A DNA stretch of 64,000 nucleotides. Origin: Candidatus Thorarchaeota archaeon (GTDB taxonomy: Archaea > Asgardarchaeota > Thorarchaeia > Thorarchaeales > Thorarchaeaceae). The notes below the pieces were generated by a model that saw nothing but the letters and a program-made list of their open reading frames with translations, was not told where the DNA came from and made no database searches. Within the stretch, counting starts at the first letter, position 1. Each line of letters opens with the position of its first letter. Both the position numbers and the translations under genes were made by a program. Location: contig DXJO01000006.1 of the NCBI GenBank assembly GCA_019057475.1, forward strand, positions 132,984 to 196,983. Direction: 5' to 3'. Shown in pieces: positions 1-8,302 of this stretch.

Positions 1-630
1 TCCGTGAACATCAGCTGGCTGGAGCCTCACGATTTCCAGGTGAAGGCTGAAGGGGAACTCATGAATGTGATTGGAATGATTCCAAATCAGCTCATAACTG
101 AGCATTTGGTAGAAGAAACGTGCATAGTGGATGGTCTGGCTGTTCCTGACATCGACCGCGACCTTGCAAAAGTTTCAATCATAGAACGCCACAACGCGAC
201 AGAACCTCACGCCGTTGGATTCGTAAAAGGGACTGGTATTAAAGAAGGTGCCATGGTATCATCCGTTGCGCACGACAGTCACAATATAGTTGCAGTTGCT
301 ACAAATGATCATGACCTCATCGATGCGGCGATTCAGATAGTGCGGATGCACGGTGGAATAGCGATTGTGCGCGATGGTGAAGTCTTGGAGTCACTTCCCT
401 TGCCTATTGCTGGCCTAATGTCGGACCGCTCAATTGAAGAGGTTAGTGAGAAGTTGAAATCTCTGAATGAAGCAGCTCACGTCATCGGCACTACGCTGGA
501 CGAACCGTTTATGGCAATGGCCTTCCTTTCATTGCCAGTGATTCCCGAGCTCAAGATTTCTGACCTTGGACTGATAGACGTTGAAAAACAACGAATCATA
601 GGTCTCTTTGAAACTCCAGATGAAGCATGA
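1..630 (+). CDS. ade: Adenine deaminase, C-terminal part (5' end outside window)
   Basis: About 208 residues of the C-terminal part of adenine deaminase, which hydrolyses adenine to hypoxanthine and ammonia in purine salvage. The reading frame is open to the first base, so the metal-binding amidohydrolase domain lies outside the window. Visible family features are the segment with ERHNATEPHAVGF, the motif SSVAHDSHNI and the GGIAIVRDGE strand, all typical of the Ade C-terminal domain; the protein ends normally at TGA. The downstream neighbours are convergent. A nucleoside-type ABC importer and an SsnA/MtaD-like deaminase elsewhere in the window fit the same salvage theme (inference). Family assignment is firm; only the true start is unknown. 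Confidence 0.93.
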   Translation, partial: SVNISWLEPHDFQVKAEGELMNVIGMIPNQLITEHLVEETCIVDGLAVPDIDRDLAKVSIIERHNATEPHAVGFVKGTGIKEGAMVSSVAHDSHNIVAVATNDHDLIDAAIQIVRMHGGIAIVRDGEVLESLPLPIAGLMSDRSIEEVSEKLKSLNEAAHVIGTTLDEPFMAMAFLSLPVIPELKISDLGLIDVEKQRIIGLFETPDEA

Positions 631-674
631 TTCATCTGTTCAAAGGTTGCATTCGATTCGTTGTGGCGGGCCAA

Positions 675-1520
675 TTACATAGAAAGCCCTAGCTTCTCCC
701 CGGCTTTCTTCAGCTGCTTCCGCTTCTTCACTCCATTGGATATTGCCATTAAAGCTCCAACGAAGATGAGAATTGTAGCAAATAAGAATGCAGAGAATAG
801 AATTTGCACTACTGGCGGGTTGGGATAGGCACTGAGATTGAAGAAGATACCCCTGTACAATAGATACAAAGCTTCTACGATTATAAGAATCATTAGAGCA
901 ATTCCTGCCCCCAGCTGCCTGCCGTGTAAGTGCACTTGAAGTGATGTCTGAAGCAGTATCGCTCCGAGAAGGTTGCCCACGATGTTCATTCCCACAACCA
1001 CGAAACCCATTACAATGATAGCATCTCCCGGGAATAGGAAGAATGACACACTGCTTGCAACCCCGTAAGGGGTGAAATACTGAATATACAACATGGTGAG
1101 GATAAAAATGAGCTCGAACACCATCATAATCACAGCTCCGAAACCAGTTACTCGAAGAATAAAATTGTCAGATTTATCTGCCCAGTCCATATTTATGAGT
1201 TTCTCGTAATCTTCATTGATCGGTCGTGCCCATTCGCTCTCAGCAACGCATGTTCTTTTTGTGCAGTTGACGACTGTAAACAACTTGCCCCCATAGTCAC
1301 CTGCTCTACGGTCCATGCAATCTTCGCAGATCAAGTCGCCGCAAACTGCACAGGTTGCTTTTGCCAGTGTACCAAGATGATTCACACAGTCTCGGCTTTG
1401 ACTGGGACCTAAGACCGGATTTGCGCAATACTCGCATCGATTCACTTTGTCATCATACTGGACGTTGATTGAACCGCCGCAGACCGGACAGATGATTGTT
1501 GACTTCAACATCTTGATCAT
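675..1520 (-). CDS. Zinc-ribbon/B-box membrane protein (downstream paralogue)
   Basis: A 281-residue membrane protein of unknown function. Residues 11-35 hold a zinc ribbon (CPVC...CEYC). Residues about 45-85 hold a B-box-like set of ligands (C-x2-H, C-x2-C, C-x2-C). Four hydrophobic segments follow between about 120 and 265, and the tail is basic. The start codon overlaps the stop of the upstream gene by 4 nt, so the two are translationally coupled. That upstream gene has the same two zinc modules in the same order but placed after its membrane helices, so the pair looks like a duplication with domain shuffling. The soluble zinc modules probably face the cytosol and bind a protein or nucleic acid partner (inference). 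Confidence 0.75.
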   Translation of the reverse strand: MIKMLKSTIICPVCGGSINVQYDDKVNRCEYCANPVLGPSQSRDCVNHLGTLAKATCAVCGDLICEDCMDRRAGDYGGKLFTVVNCTKRTCVAESEWARPINEDYEKLINMDWADKSDNFILRVTGFGAVIMMVFELIFILTMLYIQYFTPYGVASSVSFFLFPGDAIIVMGFVVVGMNIVGNLLGAILLQTSLQVHLHGRQLGAGIALMILIIVEALYLLYRGIFFNLSAYPNPPVVQILFSAFLFATILIFVGALMAISNGVKKRKQLKKAGEKLGLSM

Positions 1521-2923
1521 CTCCTGAAGAAGGTTTCTGTCATCGGCCTATCGCGTTCGTGCTCCCGAGTAAAGGGGGCCTCGCGAAGTTTGGACTCCCT
1601 TTTCTTAACCGGGCGACCGATCTCAATGCCCTTCTTCCTTGCCTGATCTATGGAGAGGAAATCTGTGCGTCTGATTATTTTCACTGCTTCGATTGTGATG
1701 CCTATGAGACCGATATAGAAGATCAATGGGATGATGACAATTGATCCAAGAAGCAGCAGTATGCCTATGGCAACCGGAATCGCAACAATTGCAACAATGA
1801 TAACGATAATGATCGATGCGGCATTATCACCTCCACTTCCCTTCCCACTACCCTTAGCTACGCTTCCCGCCAATCTAATAGAAAATTCAAGTACGTAACG
1901 CATGATGCCTAGATACTTGCCAAGGAACTTCTTGTAGATTCCTCCCACCCTTGAGAAGCGTCTGCCAGATTGAGAAAATAGCTTATCTATCGGGATTACA
2001 AGCGAAGTAGTTGTCACAGCAGGCCGGAAACGCCCCTCGAAACAATTCTGGCACAGGTAGACTGTTGAGCCTTCCCATCGCTCATCCACCGGCGGCTCTT
2101 GGGCAGTCAGGCACCTTCTGCAGAAGCGATCTCCACAAACTGCGCAAGTTGTAGCCGCAAGGAACTCCGGATGGTTGTCGCACGGTACGAAAACGCTGCT
2201 GACGGCTAGAGTGACTCCACAGTAACTGCATGGTACTGTGTTGTTATCACCCATCTTCGTTAAAGGAGTGGCTCCACCACAGTTAGAACATAGAATCGCC
2301 ATCCCTTCATCAGTTTCTATCCTCCGTATTTCCATGACTCGCTGAGTTTCTTCGGGAGTCAGAATTGATTGTCCGTCAGGGGCTAGTAGATTTGGTGATA
2401 GAGGAGTTGGTTGGAGACCATCTTCAATCATCCTGGCTTTTCGCCGGTCTCTTACAATCACAGCGCCTAGTGGAGGAACAACGTAGTTCCAACGAATGAC
2501 AAGATACAGAGCGAAGATTGCTTCTACAACAACGATGAGGAGTGCCACATTTCCAATAGCTAAGATTATTTCCGTTTCGAAAAGTGGAATTGTCCAGAAG
2601 TATCCAATGCCTCTGATGATGAGAAACGAACCGGCTGCAATCACAGCAAATGTGCTATAGAAGACCTGGGCAAATACTGCATTTCGCCTGAGGTCATCGA
2701 CGTAATTTCCGATGACAAGGCTAGGAATAGCTGCCCCGAAGATGATAAGCAATACGTAGACTAAACCCAACTCGGCAATCTCAGGTACTCCAAGTTGCCA
2801 TGCAACGAAGATGCCCACGGCCCCGACAGCGGCTAGAACGCCGAAGGTCATTTGCGTAATGCCGATGAGTCTAAGGCCCCCCGGTCGGTCAAAAATGGTA
2901 TCCATCTCTGATTCTTCTGTCAA
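1517..2923 (-). CDS. Membrane protein with zinc ribbon and B-box-like finger
   Basis: A 468-residue multi-pass protein of unknown function. Residues 1-150 carry four hydrophobic segments. Residues about 212-240 hold a zinc ribbon (CSNCGG...CSYCG), and residues 249-275 a B-box-like finger (CDNH...CAVC...CRRC). A second membrane region at about 370-415 is preceded by a Gly/Ser-rich stretch, and the C-terminus is highly charged. The ATGA overlap with the next gene indicates an operon. The upstream 208 bp are shared with the divergent VIT-like transporter and probably hold both promoters. The zinc fingers resemble those found in archaeal membrane proteins that also have LITAF or TFIIB-like ribbons, but I cannot name a function. 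Confidence 0.75.
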   Translation of the reverse strand: MTEESEMDTIFDRPGGLRLIGITQMTFGVLAAVGAVGIFVAWQLGVPEIAELGLVYVLLIIFGAAIPSLVIGNYVDDLRRNAVFAQVFYSTFAVIAAGSFLIIRGIGYFWTIPLFETEIILAIGNVALLIVVVEAIFALYLVIRWNYVVPPLGAVIVRDRRKARMIEDGLQPTPLSPNLLAPDGQSILTPEETQRVMEIRRIETDEGMAILCSNCGGATPLTKMGDNNTVPCSYCGVTLAVSSVFVPCDNHPEFLAATTCAVCGDRFCRRCLTAQEPPVDERWEGSTVYLCQNCFEGRFRPAVTTTSLVIPIDKLFSQSGRRFSRVGGIYKKFLGKYLGIMRYVLEFSIRLAGSVAKGSGKGSGGDNAASIIIVIIVAIVAIPVAIGILLLLGSIVIIPLIFYIGLIGITIEAVKIIRRTDFLSIDQARKKGIEIGRPVKKRESKLREAPFTREHERDRPMTETFFRR

Positions 2924-3070
2924 AGCTCCTCACCTTAGCACGGACAATCAAAATCACTTGGCAGTAATTCCCTATTGCAAGAAGCCGCTTTTACCCTTTG
3001 TGGCTTCCATTGGAAGACACAGTCAAATCGAGCGATACTACAACAAGGCCATCCTGCATTTTCAGATTAG

Positions 3071-3077
3071 TTTATAT
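3071..3077 (+). promoter_or_regulatory. TATA-like box for the VIT-family gene
   Basis: TTTATAT preceded by a purine-rich stretch (CAGATTAG) lies 55 bp before the proposed GTG start at 3132. The expected transcription start, about 25 bp downstream, falls near 3100. This also argues against the longer open frame that begins at 2811, which would start upstream of the promoter and inside the divergent gene. Confidence 0.45.
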
Positions 3078-3131
3078 CCGGGGCCACAAGCCCTTAGTCA
3101 AGCGACGCTTTTCACGGAGTATAGATATTCT

Positions 3132-3806
3132 GTGGCAGAACCTGAGGATGAAAATAAACGAGCGACTCAACCAAGAATTAGTTCCCTCGAGGAAGGTGGG
3201 TTGGTTGAGCGAGTGATGAGGTCTCTTGAGCTGACCAAGGGTGTCGAGATTGCCCGACGATATCTCGCGATGAATGCTTTTGACGGTGCCCTTACTATGC
3301 TGGGTTTGCTTCTGGGCGGATTGATTACAATTGATCCACTTAACTCCACTCCTGGCTTCAATGCTATTCTACTGGCCGCAGCGGGAACAAGCATAGCCAT
3401 GGCGGTGTCCGGTTTCAGCGGCTCGTATCTTGCAGAGAGCGCAGAGCGAGAACGTGAAGTCGAGGAGATGGGCAGAGCCATGTTAACGGACATGACTGAT
3501 TCTATGTATGCAAAGGCCTCTAGGACAACGGCAGTCGTAGTTGCGATAGTCGATGGAGCGGCTCCTGCTGTAGCTGCTCTGATTATCATGTCTCCTTTGT
3601 GGTTTGTTCCGTACGGTCTTCTCACTTACGACCTTGCATTCTACATCGCAATGGCTATCTGCATGCTTTTGTTGGTCTTGCTAGGCCTATTCCTTGGCCA
3701 TATTTCAAAGAAAAGCATGTGGAAGTATGCTGCAAGGACCTTGTTCGCCGGAATAGTTACAGCAGTTCTGCTGTACTCAATCGCTCTCCTGACTGGTGGA
3801 GGATAA
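3132..3806 (+). CDS. VIT1/CCC1-family metal transporter-like protein
   Basis: A 224-residue integral membrane protein resembling the VIT1/CCC1 family, whose members move iron or manganese across membranes. After a charged N-terminus there is the helix AFDGALTMLGLLLGG, then a second helix ending in SGSYLAESAEREREVEEM. That acidic segment after TM2 corresponds to the metal-handling part of the family. Three further helices follow at about residues 115-140, 150-175 and 195-220. The length and five-helix layout fit. I chose GTG at 3132 because the open frame extends upstream past the likely TATA box into the divergent gene. The substrate cannot be read from sequence. Confidence 0.72.
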   Translation: MAEPEDENKRATQPRISSLEEGGLVERVMRSLELTKGVEIARRYLAMNAFDGALTMLGLLLGGLITIDPLNSTPGFNAILLAAAGTSIAMAVSGFSGSYLAESAEREREVEEMGRAMLTDMTDSMYAKASRTTAVVVAIVDGAAPAVAALIIMSPLWFVPYGLLTYDLAFYIAMAICMLLLVLLGLFLGHISKKSMWKYAARTLFAGIVTAVLLYSIALLTGGG

Positions 3807-3887
3807 CTCTCCTTTTTGGTGAACTGCTGATGGACTTCGAGAGATTCAAACTAGTCATGTTTAGTGATGACAAGATTCCTTGAAAAT

Positions 3888-4619
3888 CTAGAGAACAAAA
3901 CCTTCAGTGTCAGCGAGGGATTTGTCCTTAATTTCTGAAACCCATAGTTTGTAGGCGCAAGGATACTCAGCTTTGCCCGTGTCGACGTATCGCACTCCAA
4001 ATAGCGCAAGAAGGATTCTCATGTATTTGTAAAAGGGGTCTCCTGGAGGTACGATTTCAGCAATACAGTTGATCTGCAGCCCCCTTTGTGTTACTTCATT
4101 TGGTAAGGGCCATGAAACGCATAGTGAAACTCGGGGGTCTTTTTTGATATTGGCGTAGCTGGCACTTCCATACATCTCTACTGCACCAAGACGAAAGAGA
4201 TCCAACTTGGAATCGTCAAGATGAAGATTCCTATATAGATCGACGCGCTCGTCAGCGGTGTCCTCAAAAGACCTGCCTTGAAGGGCGAGGAATTGACCCT
4301 CCAAATCGTTGATTCTATCTTCAATCGCTTCATCAGTCAACGTGAGTCTTATCCTCTTTATGGCTGAATTAATTGGAAAGGGATTATCGAGGTTGAGTGA
4401 ACCCATTGATGCCTTGTCAACTCGCGCTCTTAGCATTCCAAGATTATCCTCTTTAACGGGAGCGGTATCAGCGAGATCTGCAAGAGCTTGGTACAAGTCG
4501 TCAGGAATTGCATTCAGAGGATAGGACATTATCACTTTGTCTCTGATGAGGTCAATCATTCGCCTTTCGCGATCTATGAATCTGACAGATGTTGGTTTCA
4601 GTTCAGCCACAAGACACAC
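3888..4619 (-). CDS. Uncharacterised protein, possible flavin-binding split-barrel domain
   Basis: A 243-residue soluble protein that I do not recognise firmly. The C-terminal half contains DLFRLGAVEMYGSASYANIKK followed by DPRVSLCVSWPLPNE and a hydrophobic strand QINCIAEIVPPGDPFYKYM. This is reminiscent of FMN-binding split-barrel proteins (pyridoxamine-phosphate-oxidase-like or DUF447), where a similar 'YxNLxxxPRVSL' segment lies beside the flavin. The N-terminal 130 residues are helical and charged. It is transcribed convergently to the VIT-like gene and divergently from the gelsolin-like gene. The flavin idea is a weak inference; no cofactor residues can be assigned with confidence. Confidence 0.6.
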   Translation of the reverse strand: MCLVAELKPTSVRFIDRERRMIDLIRDKVIMSYPLNAIPDDLYQALADLADTAPVKEDNLGMLRARVDKASMGSLNLDNPFPINSAIKRIRLTLTDEAIEDRINDLEGQFLALQGRSFEDTADERVDLYRNLHLDDSKLDLFRLGAVEMYGSASYANIKKDPRVSLCVSWPLPNEVTQRGLQINCIAEIVPPGDPFYKYMRILLALFGVRYVDTGKAEYPCAYKLWVSEIKDKSLADTEGFVL

Positions 4620-4790
4620 ACCCTTTGGCTTCGTCCTTCCAATTGTTTCCAGAATGTAACCAATAAGCGTATCTCTGATTAAGCAATTCTAGCAAAACAA
4701 TCCACCTTTGCGCCAAGCTATTGCCATTGAAAAGGATGATAAGTGAGTCTGTAAAATGAAACGTCCAACTGCTTTGAAGGAATGGGCTCA

Positions 4791-5066
4791 ATGGTAGAAG
4801 TCTTCGAGATGGATTCGGGCGCAAAAATGATTGCTATCAGCATGGAGAAGGGCTCTCTAGATTCCACAAAAGTGCTTATCTTCATAGACCACGAGAATAA
4901 GACTGTGTATCTGTGGAGGGGAAACAAGGCTGACCTCTTCAAGAAGCTCATGGGCACAAGGGTCGCTGCCAAGTTGAGTCACACATATTCCAAGTACCGA
5001 ATCCGTCCCATAGCTGAAGGCTCAGAGCCGGCAGCATTTCTGGACCTTACAGGTATAAGACGGTAG
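4791..5066 (+). CDS. Single-domain gelsolin-like protein
   Basis: A 91-residue protein consisting of essentially one gelsolin-type fold. The core VLIFIDHENKTVYLWRGNKA matches the family pattern of a strand ending in D, a turn, then VYxWxGxxA. A helix follows (DLFKKLMGTRVAAKLS), and then IRPIAEGSEPAAFLDL, corresponding to the 'v.EGxEP..F' strand of gelsolin domains. In eukaryotes such domains sever or cap actin; Asgard archaea encode short gelsolins that act on actin (established for the family, not for this gene). GAAGGA at 4776-4781 abuts an ATG at 4782 but sits an ideal 9 nt before ATG 4791, so I start there. It stands alone before a winged-helix gene. Confidence 0.68.
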   Translation: MVEVFEMDSGAKMIAISMEKGSLDSTKVLIFIDHENKTVYLWRGNKADLFKKLMGTRVAAKLSHTYSKYRIRPIAEGSEPAAFLDLTGIRR

Positions 5067-5125
5067 CGTAATAATCGACTTCTCGCCAATACACAAATAG
5101 ATGCTGCTGCTGATTATCTAGCGGG

Positions 5126-5443
5126 TTGAATATCCTGATTATTGACCGAAGAGCCTACCTCCACTGGATTAGAAACATCCGACAAGGTTTGGCTACACGC
5201 ACCGCCATCCTCAGGGCGCTAGAAAGCGATCAGTGGTTGACTGCCTCCAAGATATCAACTGAAGTTAGCGTAACGGCTGGCACTGTTTCTTATCATCTGA
5301 GGAATATGGAGCGGGAGGATATCGTGACTCGTGACCCTGAAGGAAAAGGCTGGCGCTTGGGTGACTTCGACCAGACGGCTCTTGCAGATTATGTGTCAAA
5401 GCGCAGGAAGAAGGCTCGAAAGAAACGTAGCAAGAAGACGTGA
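5126..5443 (+). CDS. Winged-helix DNA-binding protein (ArsR-like) with lysine-rich tail
   Basis: A 105-residue transcription factor-like protein. Residues 25-75 form a winged helix: ATRTAILRALESDQWLTASKI, then a recognition helix in SVTAGTVSYHLRNMEREDIV, then a wing ending in GKGWRLGDFD. The last 20 residues are almost wholly Lys/Arg (KRRKKARKKRSKK), suitable for nonspecific DNA contact. No ATG precedes the domain, so a TTG start at 5126 is used, making the start uncertain. It is on the same strand as the gelsolin-like gene, 59 bp downstream, and converges on the amidohydrolase gene. Confidence 0.72.
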   Translation: MNILIIDRRAYLHWIRNIRQGLATRTAILRALESDQWLTASKISTEVSVTAGTVSYHLRNMEREDIVTRDPEGKGWRLGDFDQTALADYVSKRRKKARKKRSKKT

Positions 5444-5448
5444 TGAAC

Positions 5449-6393
5449 CTAGTGTCCGTATAGACGCTCAGCATTCTCCCAGTAGATTTTCCTGCAGACA
5501 GAGTCAGACAGAGCCAATCCGTTGATGAATGTCCCACCACTATCTACGGTGTCAGCATCCGTAAAGGGAAGAGGTACGCTTTTTGCATCGCTCTCAAGCA
5601 ATAGTCGTAAGGACTTGTATCTACCCTCATAGTAGTCAATCTCGGGGGTATATGCTACGCAGTCCGTGGCGAAGAGAATCCGACCGGCGTACTTAGTCAG
5701 GAACGACCGCGATTTCGAGGCGGCCTTCCCCAATTCTCTTACCATCCATCTGGCCGAACCCATGTCCACGTTGAAGTTCTTGTACCTGTCAAACCACTTG
5801 CCCAATTCATTTAGTCGCCCAGTTTCGGGTTGGGCAGCGAAATGAGCCAGTTGAAGCTTCACTTCGGGATGTCTTGCGACAACGCCTTCCAATTCCTGTA
5901 AATCGGCTTTTTTGGAACTGAAGTAATTCTGATCATTGTACCTCTTCTCATAGTAAGTATCCGGATCGGATAGATGAAGCAAAAAAGGAATATCCTCGTC
6001 AGCAAGGGCTTCAAAGAACGGGTCTAGCTCGACTGAGTCCATTTTGAGAACATCAGGTCGCACCTTGACTCTTCCTCGCATCATGGGTGCCGACTGCATC
6101 TTCGCCAAGGCGTAACCCTCTTCTCTGAGAGTCTTCACTTCCCTTACTATCGCATCTACATTTTCGGTGAAACGCAGAGTGCTCGGGATGTATTTTGCGA
6201 GAACAAAGCGGCCCGGATACATCTTCTCAGCAAATTCCTTTGCGCCAAGGCTGTGGCAGATTAGTAAGGACCTTTCCACTCCATATTTAGTTCCGATTTT
6301 CACGAGAATTTGGAGCACATCAGTGTCGATTATGTGAGTATGCGCATCGAAAATTGGACCGCTGTATTTGAGTTCATGGCTCAGTCCCAGCAC
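5449..6393 (-). CDS. Amidohydrolase-family TIM-barrel protein (amidohydrolase 2 type)
   Basis: A 314-residue metal-dependent hydrolase or decarboxylase of the amidohydrolase-2 family (the ACMSD-like group). The first metal motif is FDAHTHIID at residues 16-24. A later strand carries HLSDPDTYY, then LQLAHFAAQPE, and the conserved Asp is in ILFATDCVAY. The C-terminus has the family's ending SDSVCRKIYWENAERLYG. The order H-x-H, H, H, D is complete, so it should be catalytically competent; the substrate is unknown. It lies 101 bp downstream of another amidohydrolase gene on the same strand, but the two belong to different subfamilies. Confidence 0.82.
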   Translation of the reverse strand: MLGLSHELKYSGPIFDAHTHIIDTDVLQILVKIGTKYGVERSLLICHSLGAKEFAEKMYPGRFVLAKYIPSTLRFTENVDAIVREVKTLREEGYALAKMQSAPMMRGRVKVRPDVLKMDSVELDPFFEALADEDIPFLLHLSDPDTYYEKRYNDQNYFSSKKADLQELEGVVARHPEVKLQLAHFAAQPETGRLNELGKWFDRYKNFNVDMGSARWMVRELGKAASKSRSFLTKYAGRILFATDCVAYTPEIDYYEGRYKSLRLLLESDAKSVPLPFTDADTVDSGGTFINGLALSDSVCRKIYWENAERLYGH

Positions 6394-6494
6394 CTCAAAG
6401 CGGCAAAGGACTCTCTACTGAAAACTGTGTCTGTCTGAGTTTTTTTCATGCCCAGCATTTTCCTTTCAATGGCAATTCAAGCTGCTTAAGCAGA

Positions 6495-7823
6495 CTACTC
6501 ATTTAGCTTGCTCCATAAGCGTTTGGCAGACTCCGATGATTTCTTGGAAACCTCTTCATCCGAGATCTTAACCAGTCTACCATCGTCCACAACCTTTTCG
6601 CCATGGACAAACACGCTTTTCACGTCGCGACCGCTGAACGTGTTGACTAGATGACCCACAACCGAGTCCGAAGTTAGGGGTGTTGGTACTCTGGTCGTGT
6701 CGAGCAACACGATATCTGCAAGCTTATCAGACTCGATGCTTCCAATCTCATGCTCCAGACCGTAGCATGTTGCACCTTCAAGAGTGGCCATCCTTAATAT
6801 CTCTTCAGCCCCAATGATGCTTGGGTTGCCAGTAGCAAGCCGGTGCACAGTGAGAGCGCATCTCATATTCTCGAACGGATCGTAGATCCAGCCGTCATTT
6901 CCGAGACCCACAGGTATTCCTCTCTCTAGCATCTTGGGGACGGGAGCTGTGCCCACTCCATTTAGCATGTTACTCATTGGATTATGTGCAACAGAACTTC
7001 CGCTTGCTGCAATCAGGTCCAATTCGTGTTCATCCACGTGCACACAATGAGCTAAAACGGTCCGCGGTCCAAGCAAGCCAACTCGGTCAAGTCTTTCGAC
7101 TGTTCTTTCTCCGTATTTCTCTAGATTGTGATAGAGGTCGACTAAACCTTCTGACGTGTGGACTGTGATTGGCATATTGAGACCTTTAGCTGTTGCAACA
7201 GCTTTTATAACAATCTCATCGCCAACCGTGAACGATGCATGGACGCTCATCATGGCTGACGTGAGCGGATCCTTCTTGCATTTATTGGCAAATCGAATGT
7301 TCTCCTTGAGACCCCTATTTGCTTCTCCAGCTTCGTTTCTTTCAGTCAATTCGAATGCAAGCATTGCCCTGATACCTACCTTACGAGTTGCTTCGGCGAT
7401 TGTGTCTAGGCTTCCCTCGATTGAGTTTGGGCCTGAGTAGGTATCAGCGAAAAATGTCGAACCGTTTCTCAACATATCTGCTGAAGCTGACAGAGCACTA
7501 GCATTTGCATCCTTGAGTGTAAGTGCCGCATCGACAGGCCACCATACGCGTTGAAGAATCTGTGCGAAATCAATAGGCGGTTCAATGCTCAGATTAGCAC
7601 CGCGTAGTAGAATGCCATAAAGATGGGTATGCGCAGTGACAAGACCGGGTATCACGACACAGTTCGAGGCATCTATTGTCCGCTCGGATGAGTCAGCAGG
7701 TCGTCCCGAACCCACCTCTACGATTTTTTCTCCCTCGAAACGCACAAATCCGTTAGGGATTATTGTGCCCTTCTCATCGCAGGTTACAACCAATCCGCCC
7801 TTTATCAGAACGCTACCTTCCAT
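6495..7823 (-). CDS. SsnA/MtaD-like aminohydrolase (amidohydrolase superfamily)
   Basis: A 442-residue cyclic amidohydrolase related to SsnA, MtaD (5'-methylthioadenosine/S-adenosylhomocysteine deaminase) and guanine deaminase. Motifs in order: GLVTAHTHLYG (metal H-x-H), PITVHTSEG (His), VLAHCVHVDEHEL (His), and VGLGNDGWIYDPFENMR. The last resembles SsnA rather than classic MtaD; the Asp is the fifth metal ligand. The segment 'EPPIDFAQILQRVWWPVDAA' is also SsnA-like. It presumably deaminates a purine-derived or related amine. With adenine deaminase at the window edge and the BMP-type importer, it supports purine salvage (inference). All catalytic residues appear present. Confidence 0.85.
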   Translation of the reverse strand: MEGSVLIKGGLVVTCDEKGTIIPNGFVRFEGEKIVEVGSGRPADSSERTIDASNCVVIPGLVTAHTHLYGILLRGANLSIEPPIDFAQILQRVWWPVDAALTLKDANASALSASADMLRNGSTFFADTYSGPNSIEGSLDTIAEATRKVGIRAMLAFELTERNEAGEANRGLKENIRFANKCKKDPLTSAMMSVHASFTVGDEIVIKAVATAKGLNMPITVHTSEGLVDLYHNLEKYGERTVERLDRVGLLGPRTVLAHCVHVDEHELDLIAASGSSVAHNPMSNMLNGVGTAPVPKMLERGIPVGLGNDGWIYDPFENMRCALTVHRLATGNPSIIGAEEILRMATLEGATCYGLEHEIGSIESDKLADIVLLDTTRVPTPLTSDSVVGHLVNTFSGRDVKSVFVHGEKVVDDGRLVKISDEEVSKKSSESAKRLWSKLNE

Positions 7824-8302
7824 TAAGCCAACCTCGCAATATCTTGGTTAGGTCTTCAAGTCTGCCAGCGATTGGAGGACTAACCGAGAATAGGGCGCAC
7901 CCCCGAAGAGCAAAACCCGCGCTATGACTGATAGACATGGTCACAAACGCTTACCAGGAGCGACCCGTTCTTGGGTGCGGTACAACCCACCTAAGAACCT
8001 TTTCTTCGATGACGGTGTAGATTGAGCAGGAAAGTTATGCATGGGTCCGGATCATTCAGCTTGGCAAACAAGAGTAGTATTACTCGCGGAGGCAGCGCTT
8101 GCGAACGGGTCATGGCTGCTGGCGACAAGACGAGATAGAACCCGACCGCAAGAGCCATTGTCGAATAAAGCAGTTTTGCGAAGGCAAAACGAGGATTTGA
8201 AACTTGAGAGGACTGAAGAATCCGTGGAACCTCACCTTTGCATACAGTATTCACAAGATTCAAGAGCTTTTGTCCCAAGCTTGAACCAAGAGGGGCCTTC
8301 GA
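7824..8302. other. 479-bp gap without convincing genes; possible structured RNA
   Basis: Two overlapping open frames here have unnatural composition and I do not accept them. The stretch 7890-8160 is GC-richer than its surroundings. It contains a good hairpin (7968-7997) and a string GACGAGATAGAACCCGACC near 8133, which faintly recalls the 3' conserved region of RNase P RNA. The matching 5' region is not convincing at any proper distance. I therefore report it only as a possible non-coding RNA or a divergent double-promoter region between the SsnA-like gene and the beta-helix gene. Confidence 0.3.
7968..7997. other. 10-bp hairpin in non-coding gap
   Basis: TTCTTGGGTG pairs with CACCTAAGAA around the ten-base loop CGGTACAACC: nine Watson-Crick pairs and one G-U when read on the plus strand. 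It is followed on the plus strand by CCTTTTCTTC, a weak T-tract, so it could be a terminator of an upstream transcript or a helix of a longer RNA. Confidence 0.4.

Noticed and set aside
2811..3131. Long N-terminal extension of the VIT-like protein
   Set aside because: Runs through the divergent gene's start and the TATA-like box; GTG 3132 fits better.
8029..8160. RNase P RNA (CAGGAAAGTT near 8029 and AGATAGAACCCGACC near 8137)
   Set aside because: The two words are only about 110 bases apart, while archaeal RNase P needs over 200, and P4 pairing is poor. Kept only as a low-confidence idea.
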